Shown: one piece after another, positions 38,376 to 49,800 of the stretch | Position numbering within the stretch: position 1 is the first letter of the stretch | Layout of the letters: each line of letters starts with the position of its first letter | The notes under the pieces: generated by a model | Told to the model about the DNA's origin: nothing | Database searches by the model: none | The model's input: only the letters and a program-made list of their open reading frames with translations | Program-made: the position numbers and the translations under genes | NCBI GenBank assembly: GCA_905250885.1 | Contig: CAJNOQ010000296.1 | Location: forward strand, 1-56,040 | From: Didymodactylos carnosus | Taxonomy: Eukaryota > Rotifera > Eurotatoria > Philodinida > Philodinidae | Reading direction: 5' to 3' | DNA length: 56,040 nt

Positions 38376-39617
38376 TCTCACTACGCCTCTGTGGTTCCGT
38401 TGACTTTAGTCTACGGTCGTGCAAAATGGTTGTTTGTGTGTCTGCCTCTGCCGAAAATACGGAAAAATGGCTGTCAGATAATCCATGGATAAGTCAATGA
38501 TAAGGAAGAACAATAGAGAATTGTTTTAACCACCGCAAATATCTGCCGATGAAGGAAGAAAAAAAGCAAAGTAAACTTTTTCTATAGTCCGGGGATAGAT
38601 GTCGTCAGACACCAGAATATTTATCACACTGATAAGAAATACTTCTAGCACCCCTGGGCTCATTTCAAGGTGTCTAGAAAACCTTTTTAGCGTTATCTTC
38701 CGTGAAGCGCTTTTTCTGTGGAATCAGAGGTGTTCACAACATTTCTCAGCTATCTTTGCTGTGAACTCCGACTGCAGGAAGGCCTGAGCATTTTCTTGAA
38801 CTCAAATATTTTTTAGACATCTTTTTTCGGATCATGTGAAGTCTTTTTAGATTTACATTAGATTACGAACTTTAGACATCAAATCAGAGAAAACTTCACA
38901 ACAAATTTCACACAGTCCCTAGCGAACAAAGGAAGGCGTGAGCGTTGTGTTGGATTCGAAACTCATGGGAGGTTGTTCGTAGATATAAGTTCATAGAATG
39001 AAGGACAAAGCGAGTACACACGAGCGTTACCTTCACTATCCCGAAATATTACGGTAAATATGTAACAATGTCATGCTAAAAGTGTGACAATGTTAAACGT
39101 AACATTGTCACACTTTTGTACTTTGAAAGAAAAGCATCCTATTGCTTGTAATTCCAACCAATTTAGCGTTAACAGTAAGCCGCTTTAGTGACTATATTTG
39201 TGACGAAATATGACTTTCTATGCAGCACTGACCTTTATGCTTAACTAATATTTAAAAATGGACAGATTTAAAGTGCAGTCCAAGCATTCTTTTTTTTATA
39301 CCGAAAAAGGAAAAGATTAGCCTTTTTCTGATTGGTGGATGCACCATTTTTCACAAGGTTAATTTAAAATGATTTGTCGTTTTCTATCGTCATTGTAGCT
39401 TATCTTGCTCCCTTTTATGAATGTGATTCACTATTCTAATCATATCCTTTCAAATTTAAGAGAAAGGTTAGCTAATATGCTGTCATAATATCTCTACAGT
39501 TTGGGATAGCCATGCACGAGCTTGATGGTTGTTACAGAGTACATGGTAGCAGGCTCATAATTTATATCATTTTAGATCATGAATACAGAGTGTTTCTTAT
39601 TGTGAAGTAATTGCAAG
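38376..39617. other. Intergenic upstream of GID4
   Basis: No gene. It contains the short perfect hairpin at 39078-39117, listed separately. Confidence 0.4.
39078..39117. repeat. Perfect 18-bp hairpin with 4-nt loop
   Basis: AAAAGTGTGACAATGTTA, loop AACG, then the exact complement. It lies about 500 bp upstream of GID4. Just before it, TAACAATGTCATG repeats part of the stem. It could be a tiny MITE or a structured RNA; no transcript evidence. Confidence 0.8.
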
Positions 39618-40456
39618 ATGAAGTTAATTGGAGCATTAGAATTATCAGATCTCAATTTGCGGCTATCTAAACGTGATATTCTTCGTACATCGTCTCGTTT
39701 TACTGGCAGTCAACAATCAAAAGGGAAATCGTATGATGTAGATGTTATTTTTCATCATGTAGATTTAGAACGTTCCTATATATGTGGGTATTTAATGATT
39801 AAGGGCTTAACCGATGAATATCCGACATTGACTACATTTTTTGACGGTGAAATAATTAGCAAACAATTTCCGTTTCTTACTCGAAAATGGGAAGCTGATG
39901 AAGATGTCGATCGACGGCATTGGGGTAAATTTCAAGCATTCTGTCCCTACACAGAAACGTTTAACAACGATGATTTCGATTATAATAATTTATTGCATGG
40001 AAAAAATGTCGATCATATATTTATGCGATGGAAAGAACATTTTTTAGTGCCAGATCACACTATACGTGATATAACTGGTATGAATTTAATGATTTTCTTT
40101 GCTATTTTTTGTTACTCCTAGTGTCCTTAAAATGCACAAACAGAATCTTGAAACTATTTTTATCCTCGTTGATACATATCCAATGCATCCAAGTTGCAAA
40201 AATTTCAAATTTTCGACTCCGCCAAATAAAATAGCAATATATTTATACAAAACTGTATCATATATGCCTACATATAAGTTTGAACACTTCTTTATTTGTT
40301 ATAGGCGCATCATTTGCTGGATTTTATTATATTTGCTTACAATTATCTACGGGCGAAATTGATGGCTATTACTATCATAAACAGTCTGAATGGTATCAAA
40401 GTTTACGTTTAAAACATGTACCACAAAAAACTTCTAGTGTGTTTCAATTTCGATGA
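39618..40456 (+). CDS. GID4: GID4, substrate receptor of the GID/CTLH ubiquitin ligase
   Basis: It recognises N-terminal proline degrons and hands substrates to the GID/CTLH E3. Two exons, 39618-40077 and 40305-40456, joined in phase 1, giving 203 aa. The beta-barrel core is complete: [88 protein letters not shown], then [15 protein letters not shown] across the junction, [14 protein letters not shown] and the FQFR end. It is shorter than human GID4 (300 aa) because the low-complexity N-terminal extension is missing. The start [11 protein letters not shown] is the only Met upstream of the core. Confidence 0.95.
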
Positions 40457-40890
40457 TAAAGGCGTTTTCACAATTATTTTAGCGTACCAATTCTTGTTGT
40501 ACGAATGTATTGGGTTTTTGTAAATATTAATTTTTAGTTTTAATCTAAACAACAAATGTTGCTTTTTTTGTTTATTTGCGTAAAAAAAAGAAAAGTAACG
40601 ATATGTTTATATTAATAGCTAAAGCTATTTCTTTGGCTCATAATCCACTTTGTGCATCTTTTGTTTTGATCATCGTTATTTTAGTTTACACTTTATGTGC
40701 AATTTTTTTATTATCAAATTGATTTGTTTTGTACTTAAAAGTTCGCGGAGGGATTTATCGTGCACATACTTTTTTTCTGATAAAAATAAGAGGATAATGT
40801 TGAACTTATCAGAAGCCACAATCGTTTATTGCTAAACGAATGTTTTTATTAATTGAGACATATTGTTAGTATTCTTTTTCTAGATTTGAG
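40457..40890. other. Intergenic GID4-CTU1
   Basis: 434 bp holding the GID4 3' UTR and the CTU1 promoter. Nothing specific was recognised. Confidence 0.4.
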
Positions 40891-43501
40891 ATGCCCAGTG
40901 TGTGTGTTTGCTGCAAGGAACGTTCAGCAACATTAGTGAGACCAAAATCGGGCGAAGCTTATTGTAAATTGTGTTTTTTTGATGCATTTGAAAATGAAAT
41001 ACATGAAACTATTATTAACGAAAATTTATTCAAGCCAGGCGAAACAGTTGCGATTGCGGCATCGGGAGGCAAAGGTATTTTGTAACTATTGTATTTTACG
41101 TAAATTTTCTCGAAACAAACTATCTGATCATTTTGTTTTTCTTATTTTACAAACAGATTCGACGGTGTTGGCTCATGTTATGAAATTGTTGAATGAACGT
41201 CATTCGTATGGGCTTAAATTAGTTTTATTATCGATAGATGAAGGCATAACTGGTTATCGTGATGACAGTTTAGAAACAGTGAAACGAAATCAAATTCAGT
41301 ATGATTTACCATTAATTATTTTAACATACAAAGATCTGTATGGGTGGAGTATGGTAAGTGAAACAAGTCTCACTTTTACTTTTTCAGAAGAAAATAAATG
41401 TCAGTGCTAATTTATGACAAGATTTAGAAAATGTGTATAGTACTTGCAACAGGACTTACATGCTATCGAAATTTTGTCAGATGTGAATATCTTTAGTTAT
41501 AGATTGAGTAATTTAGACCATTTATAGAATAGGAAAACCTCAAAAGTAAATCTATTCATCCTCTAGACAAAAAGGAAAACTGTTTGTTGTAATATAATTC
41601 TACTAGCGGAGGTACCCGATGTAGAGTGAGTTGCCTTGAACTTTTCCATCTTTAACAGGACCTTCCCCGCCGTGCATAAATTGAGATGCTTAGTCACACC
41701 GACTATATGATGTGAGAATTTAGTTTACAGCGTGTAAATCTGCTTTGGTTCTTTCTACCTATCACCATTTCTATCACACACACCTCTGCATTAATTGTAA
41801 AAAAGTAGCAGTAGTAGGCTTACGATCGTACCTTACACTTCCAGCTGTCTGACAAAGCGACGCACATTTATTGTGGTTAAGTCTATGTGAAATGCTACTT
41901 AAAGCAAGTAGTCGCATGGATCTGCCTCGACCTTCTAGTATATTAAATAGAACTGTGTTGAGACTCAGTGACGCTGGTCGTCACAGAGCTACAGTACCCA
42001 TCGCCCAGGTGATAGTTCACACATGCCGTCCAGTGCTGCAACCGAGTTGCAACCGAGATCAAATGCGCACAGAGCAGTCAGGTATAAAGTGTTGTTCACA
42101 CAGGCCGATGGTCGCCCCTTTGTGCCGCACCTACGTTTGATAAGGTTAAGTGGCAGTAGGAGAGGTTCAGTCTCGAATTCACAGCAAGTTTTGTCATTTG
42201 ATGAAGAATTGGGAAAAGTCGCCGTGTCGGATGACCTGTGTGAAATTTCACCTAGGCCCCTATTACCCGTTCCCGATGACCATGTCGACCCTCTTTCAAC
42301 TTTCCTTGAAACCTAAGCAACTAATGTGGAGAGTTCGGTGACCTTAGCTATCGCAGGAACTGAATGTATAGCGTACAGACAGACAAACATTCTTCTTCGT
42401 AGAGATATATCATAACGTAGCTATCATTGCATCCACTCTACACTTCTTTATATATATAGATTTATCAAGGTTTTTATTAACATTTCAGGATGAAATCGTT
42501 AAAGTCGTTGGCTTGAAAAATAATTGTATGTGTTTCGTTGATTCAAATGACGCTGTTGCAAGTTAATAATTTCTTTTGTTTTTCGTATTGTAAAGGTACA
42601 TTTTGCGGTGTATTTCGTCGTCAAGCATTAGATCGTGGTGCAATGAAATTAAATGTGAATAAAATCGCAACCGGTCATAATGCTGATGATATAGCGGAAA
42701 CTATTTTAATGAATATTTTGCGTGGTGATATAGCACGTTTAAAACGATGTACAGCCATTATTACTGGTGGGGATAATGAAACAGAGATTGAATTTGTTCC
42801 TCGTTGTAAACCGTTGAAATATGCCTATGAAAAAGAAATTGTACTGTATGCATTTTACAAGAAATTAGATTATTTTTCAACCGAATGTTTATATTCCCCG
42901 AATGCCTATCGAGGTAATGTAAGAACATATATCAAAGATTTAGAACGTCTAAGACCATCAGCAATTATCGATATTATACATAGTGGAGAACAATTAATAA
43001 TAAAAAGTAATTGTAAGATGCCTACACAAAGAAATTGCGAACGATGTAACTATTATTCATCAATGGCCGTGTGTAAAGCCTGTGTACTTATTGAAGGATT
43101 AAATCGTGGACTTCCTAAATTAGGAATTGGAAAAACGGAGAGACTCAGAAAACAATTAAAGAATAAAGAAGATACGGAAAAAATGTCTATCTCTTCGCTA
43201 GATGATACGTCTACTTCAGTATGCTGTAGTGGTAAGTTGTTGATATTTACTTTTGTTTAATTAGCTTTAGAAAATGGACTGGATTCAATAACTGAGATTC
43301 TGAGCGGTGTTTCAGTACAAGTAATTGAGCACAAATTAATATAGTACACTATATAGTTTGTATAAAAATTCGTTTGGCTTCCTTCTGAAGATATTTCTTC
43401 AATTTCAGTTTATAATGATATATTGTGTGTTTATTTTTCTAGAAAATTCATTGTGTCATTGTAAAGAACGTTTCAAAGATTTAACAACAAATCCAACATG
43501 A
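40891..43501 (+). CDS. CTU1: Cytoplasmic tRNA 2-thiolation protein 1 (NCS6/CTU1)
   Basis: ATP-pyrophosphatase-type sulfurtransferase that, with CTU2 and URM1, thiolates wobble U34 of Lys, Glu and Gln tRNAs in the cytosol. Five exons: 40891-41074, 41157-41353, 42489-42525, 42596-43231, 43443-43501, giving 370 aa. Features: N-terminal zinc ribbon CVCC..YCKLCF, PP-loop SGGK/DSTVLAH built across the first junction, [45 protein letters not shown], the [14 protein letters not shown] segment, and the C-terminal zinc site CERC...CKAC with [13 protein letters not shown]. The short fifth exon adds [10 protein letters not shown]. Intron 2 (1135 bp) carries a Helitron insertion; the 37-nt third exon lies just after it. 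Confidence 0.97.
41603..42460 (-). mobile_element. Non-autonomous Helitron in CTU1 intron 2
   Basis: Read on the minus strand, the element starts TCTATATATATAAAG at 42460 and ends TACCTCCGCTAG at 41603, i.e. 5'-TC and 3'-CTAG. It sits between host A and T, as Helitrons insert into AT without target duplication. The 5' end is followed by the pyrimidine/GT-rich stretch TGTTTGTCTGTCTG common in Helitrons. The 858-bp body is more GC-rich than the surroundings and contains no Rep/helicase; ORFs inside (about 42023-42316) have no recognised domain. The 3' subterminal hairpin is weak. Confidence 0.75.
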
Positions 43502-43839
43502 TCTTTCTAGTTGTTGTTAATATGTTTCTATTTTGTTATATTGTTATCTTTATATTTGCTTTTTACACAAGATTCTTATTATATCTCTCTTTGATCTGTT
43601 CTACTTAATATTATTTTTTGCGGCAGTCGATTTCCTTAAAGTCAGAATCATTATGTCAATAATAGGTCTAGTAATACCTCGTACATACTTTCTCTACTTT
43701 TTAATATTATTGAACTTGAATATATGTACATACGAGTTTCATTCAATTTTAGATCTTTTGATTGAGACGTAAAATATGTCTACAAAGAAGCGTAAAAGAA
43801 ATTTAAACTCGAATACTTGACGAATGATAAATTAACAAA
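43502..43839. other. Intergenic CTU1-ARID4
   Basis: 338 bp, same-strand spacing. The ARID4 promoter or 5' UTR must lie here unless there is a more distal non-coding exon. Confidence 0.4.
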
Positions 43840-46800
43840 ATGAGTGTAGTTGACGATATTACAACTATGTCAGTATCTCAAACAATAATTAATGATGATA
43901 ATCGTGCAAATGAAAGTGGAAACTATAACAATCTTAATAGCAACAACAATATTAATAATGGTTCAACAGAACTTGCTTATTTACCTATTGGATGTTCCGT
44001 TAGTGCTAAATACCGTGGTGCATTTTGTGAAGCAATTGTTAAAACAGTTGATAAACAAGTTAAAGTAAAAGTATCTATTTGTGATAGCGGAGAACAAATG
44101 AGTATTAATGAAGAACAAATAATCGCTGGTACATTAAAAATTGGCAATACTGTTACGGTAAAGATCGCTGGAACTAATCGTCGTACATCAAACGATTCAA
44201 ATTCAAGTAATCATAATCATCGAACAAATACATCACATTATGGCGAAGAAAAACAAGCAGTAATTAAACAAATAAACGATAATAGTTTATACACGGTAGT
44301 GTTTGATGACGGTGATGAAAAATCTTTAAGACGATCATCATTATGCGTACAAGGTATAACATTTTCGAAACGTTACATTATTTTTTCATAGAGAAGTTGA
44401 AACAACAAAGAGTAACATTTCTTATCTAGATGTGAAAGAAACATGTTAGATTGATTAATTTTGTTTTTCTCTTAGGTATACGCCTCTATTCATCACAGCA
44501 AACCACCCATCATCAAAAGAAAGTACTAAGCGAAATACCAGAAGCAACGGTTACGTCGTCAGCAGTGCCAAGTGCTTCGTTGTCAACTGATAGTTTAATA
44601 ACAACTTCAAAACCTATCCAGCCTGAGTCAATTGTTGCTGTACGCCGAAAACCAATAACAACAGCAACTGGAACACAGTCACAGCAAATTTGTTTTCCTG
44701 GTTTAATATTGAAACGTAAAGCATTAGCTGATTACGTATGGATAAAAAGTTTTTTAAATGGACGCGAGTATGTGATTGCACGCGATGAAATACATACATA
44801 TCATAATAATAGTGATATACAAAATTTAATACGTTCAACATCGAAACAAGCATTTATTGCATGTGAAAAATATTTAAAACAGGGTATTATTCCAAAAATA
44901 TGGACAGATAAGAAAAACTTGACAAGAAATGATGAGCAAACTTTAATGAATAATTTGAGTGACGATGATGAAATTGATAGTGAATCGGAAGAAGATTTTA
45001 ATGATAGTCAATCGGATGATGAAACGGTGGAAGAAAAAGATTCGTTTGTTGCACAATTATTTGCATTTATGGATGACAGAGGTAAGCGTTTCCACTATTT
45101 TATTAAAATTTTATTATTTCTAAATCCACACTAATTTTTCACATTTCTCTGATGAATTAAGCATGAACAATAATTTTAGGAACTCCTATAAACAACATAC
45201 CGAAAGTAAGCAATTGTGACCTGGATTTACATCGATTATTCAAAGTTGTACGTTCAATGGGTGGTTATAATAAGGTGAGTTCTTTTATATCTTGTGTCAA
45301 TTGAAGGATAATTATTTTCGTGTTTATAGGTTACAAAAAACGAGAAATGGCGTCGTGTACATATTAAAATGGGTTTGTCATTAAGTAGTGCAAATAATGG
45401 ACATGTGATTGAAAATGCCTATAAGAAGTGAGAAACGTTGGAGAAATCCCAGCTGGTTTATCTGTCATTATTCTTTATATTTTCAAAGATATCTACTTTC
45501 TTACGAAGAAATATTAAAAAAACTAGGCTCAATGAATGGACAAAATACTTACATGGGTGAATCAAGACGCAGTTTAATGCGCGTACGTGTACAAGAGAAA
45601 CCAGCACCAATCAAAAAAAGAGTAAGTATAACTTCTATGAGAAAAATCGAAAAAGTCACATGATAGCCCAAAAATTAAAAGCACATAGTTCGTGTACAGT
45701 TTTAGTTGCTGATCTAGATCACTTCTGCTAAGAGAAAAAAATCTGCTTCGGTCAAACAACTACCGATATCTTCGTTAAAATTTGTAGTTCTATATTACTA
45801 TGTGGAAACCAGTTTTAGACTACCATAATATCTTGTATATCCTGAGTAATAAGCGTATATATTTCACAGAAATAAAATTAATCTTTTGCTGTTGAATTCG
45901 GTACTTTGTTCAGGCTCGTAAAAGCAGTACAGCAACAAATGATTCATCATCCGCTTCACATCGCAATCGTGGTTCAGAATCAACGGAAAAAGGATCACCA
46001 TCACCAGGCATAAATGTCTCATCAAAAAAGAAGAAACAACGTATATCTCATAGTGACAACGATCGAAACGAAGATAGTGACGTAGATAAGCCAAGCAAAA
46101 CAAAAAAAAAGACAATTCGTCGAAAAACGAAACTAAAATTAACTTCGTCATCGTCTTCCGCTTCTTCATCTCACTCTGATTCGTCATCCGATCGTTCCCA
46201 TGAATCTCAGGAAACAAAACGTCGATATAATAAAAAGAAGAAAATACTCAATCATGGCATGACGCCGAAACAACAAGAATTAATATCGAGAGACGTTTTC
46301 ATAAAATCTGCAACAGGCGTGAAAAAAATGACAAAAATATTAAAACCAGTTACAGAAAAGATTATCACGAAACCCACCGATGAGATAACAAAAAAACTTA
46401 ACATACTGCCAGTTAAATCGCAGACAGTGCATAATGAATCGATCAAACCAAAGTTAAAAGATAACATCCAAATCAAAGATGAACCACATACAAAAGTTGA
46501 AAGAAAAGTTCTTGATGTGGCAACAACATCAAAGAAGATATCGATACCAACAAATACAAACAATAAAAATGAAAAAGGAGCTGTAAACAACCAAAAGTTG
46601 TCAGGGAAAACAGCCACAACAAGTTCAGTGAATGTTACCAAACAGAAAATATCGGTCGATCAAAATGAACGCTTTAAAAAGCAACAGCATCAACTGACTA
46701 GTTCAAGTAAACAACAGCAACCATCAAAATCGATCAGTGAACATTCTAAAACATCCTCCCACGTAGTAGTGAAGCAAGAGAACACTAATAACAAAATATC

Positions 46801-49800
46801 ATTGCCAACAAAATTAACAGTACCAAAAAATAAATTAACGATAGAAAAGAATAATAATACAGATGGATCTTGTAAGTATCTGCGACAAAGCGCTTTTCAC
46901 ACTTCTATAGTAAAACATGACTGATAAAGTGAATAAATGACGAGATTACTTTTCTTTCGTACATCAATCAGACTCAAATTTTCAAGAAAGTCTGTCTAAT
47001 CTAGCTCTTCCACTATCGAAATTAAAGACATCGTGAGTTTAAAGGACATTGAGCTCATTGATGATGTTTATTTTTTTTATTTTTAGTATCAAAAGCATCA
47101 GCAGCCTCTCGTCCGGTCTCCACATCTTCATCTGATCATGTTATCACTAAACATTCATCTGAACAACAAAAAATACCTAAAAATATATCTAGTTCAGTTA
47201 AGATACAACAACATCAAAATCGATCAAATATTAATCAGTCTTCATCGTCAAAAAAAGTCAAATCATCGTCGACAAATAGTGATAATAGTAAAAAGGACAC
47301 AAAAGCATCCTTACTCAAAGACCAAAAAGTGTCAACAACACCAGTAATAAAGACGAATCAATCCAGTGACGAATTTAAACATAAAGTTTCAAATATGACA
47401 GATGTGTAAGTGTAGATAACCACTTAGGTGAATGTTTTATTGTTGGTTTTTTATTGTAGAAAATTGTCTTCTTCAACCGGTGTCGCCGATAAAAAGAAAA
47501 ATGAGAAAGATAAGATACTGAATGCCCAACAACGTTTAGTAAAAATTAATCCACAAGAGAAAATAAAAACAAGTAAGATAACTTCAATCTATCCGCTCAA
47601 TAACTTTTATCTTTCTTTCTTCTACAAAGGTTCGAATGCGAATGCATCAAAAATAAAACCAGTCATTAATTCTCAGAAGAAAATTGAAAAACATAAGACA
47701 TGGAACAAAGAATCCATAAGAAAATCAAGAACAACGTCTACATCTTCGGCATCAGATATTGAACCAGCAAAAGTCAGTGATAATTTATCATCTCAAGGTA
47801 AAATATTTCGTAGCAAAAATCAGAATAGTAATCAATTAAAACAAGTGCATGATACAGAAAGTATTCAAATAAAGCCAACATCCCCTTCACCATCGGTATC
47901 ACAAGAACAACAATTAGGAGCACCAACATTGACCTTAAATACAAATTTTCACTACCATGACGAACAAATGAACGAAAATTCCCGTCAACATCATGTACCA
48001 TTCTCAACAAATATGTCTTATACAACAGGTATTCAATTTGGTTTCTTAACCTCTGTTCATGATAGTTTCATTAACCTACGGCCGTAGTGCAACAGTAGAA
48101 ATGTCACCAACAGGCATGCACCGAGCCGAGTACTCGATACTATTCAATTGTTCGTTAAGCCTATTATCGAAACCAAAATATAAGATCGGTGGTCATTCTT
48201 TGAATAAGTATTGAATAAGAATACGAGGAAGACTCGCGGTTTTCACTGTTTCGATAGCCACGATTTAAGACCATGTTTTCGTAAGCAGAAAATATTTAGA
48301 AATATTTTTTAAAAACCGGTTTTCAAGAGATCTCTTGTTTCCTAACTGGTAAATTTGACATAGCAATATATTGATTCTTTTTCATAAATAGATAGACTAA
48401 AGTGTCCTCCACAAAACAGAACCTAAGCGAAAGCTTCATCTACTATGGTTACGCAAGGCACGAGGTTTTCGTGGGATCCCTAGGACTGCTCTTCATTTCG
48501 GTCAATGAATCTCAGCAATGCATGAAAACATAAGTTTCGACTATGCTAAATCTTGTGGTATTTTTTTTAAAAAAGATGTTAAAATCTGGCAAAAACCAAG
48601 TTTTTCAAAAATTTGGGTTTCCGCCTATTTTCACCTATTATTAAAAAATTCGTAATTCACTCAAAAACTATCAGAACGAGTCAAAAACTTCAGGACCCGC
48701 TAGACGTGATTATAAAATCGAAAAAATTAAAAAATAATGATCTTGTTCTAAGGTTTTCCAGGAACCCATCCGGAAAACTATAGGGTTTTATAAATTTTTT
48801 TCTGTTGATTTCTTATAAGCAGAATATAAAACAGCGTAAACAGTGTATATCCTGAAGTTTTGAACTCGTTCTCATGTTTTTTGAGTGAATTATGAATTTT
48901 TTAATAATAGGTGAAAACAGGCGAGTGCAGAGTATAGAGCAGCACTCGGATTCGATGCATGCCTAAATACCGACGAACTTTTACTAATCGTTTTTATCTC
49001 AATTTGCACAATATTGAAAGGGTTAGCGATTTTTTTTCATAGGCACTGTTCTTATACCAACACCCACAATGACCGTCACGCATCCATCCGCCAAACCTTA
49101 TCCTACAGACGATCACATTCATCAAACGATACCGAATCCGTTATTAAGCCCAAGTACGGCAACCTCAGATTATCCTCCATCAATAAATAGTCATGTTGAT
49201 GCCTATACCTTTGATGAAAATGAGGATAACGGCGAGGTACAAGAGTCAAAGAAACGTCGTTATAATAGTGCTGAAAATACTAGTAATAGTCCAGATTTAC
49301 TCTATGTATCATCTTTTTCAAATTGTCAAGATGAAAATATTGGTATCATATCTAAATTATCAGCCGATGATCAACATCAACCACCAGCAAAACGTTTAAG
49401 ACGCTCCTTGTCGTCACAAGAAAGCGGAGAAACATTAAGGTAAACATTGATCTAAATTAATTGTTGATAATTTATTGTTTGTGTATTTTTTTTCTGTAGT
49501 AGTACGAGCAGTGTACATAAACATTCACTGAATCGATCAGAAAAACCATCGCCGAATAAACATGAGTATTTAAGCAATTATACAGATGCAACAACAAACG
49601 CAAGTTCAAATATTCTTGACATGAACGATATAAATCGGTCAGGTGGTATGTCGTTTAACGACATCAAAGTAAATGATATATTAAGTGTATATTGGGGTAT
49701 TAATTCAAACGGAAAACCATACGTAGCAAAATGTATGGAAAAAAATGAAAAAACTGGGAAATTGTTTGTACATTATAATGGTTGGAATTCAAGGTTTGTT

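Noticed and set aside
42023-42316. 97-codon ORF in the CTU1 intron
   Set aside because: Lies in the body of the non-autonomous Helitron and shows no Rep or helicase motif.
46252-46641. 129-codon minus-strand hydrophobic ORF
   Set aside because: Antisense of the Lys/Thr-rich ARID4 exon 6; hydrophobicity is a by-product of A-rich codons.
47573-47629. In-frame, stop-free read-through of the ARID4 segment between exons 8 and 9
   Set aside because: It has a GTAAGA donor, a pyrimidine-rich AAAG end and a hydrophobic reading unlike its Ser/Lys-rich surroundings, so I call it a 57-bp intron; retention would keep the frame.
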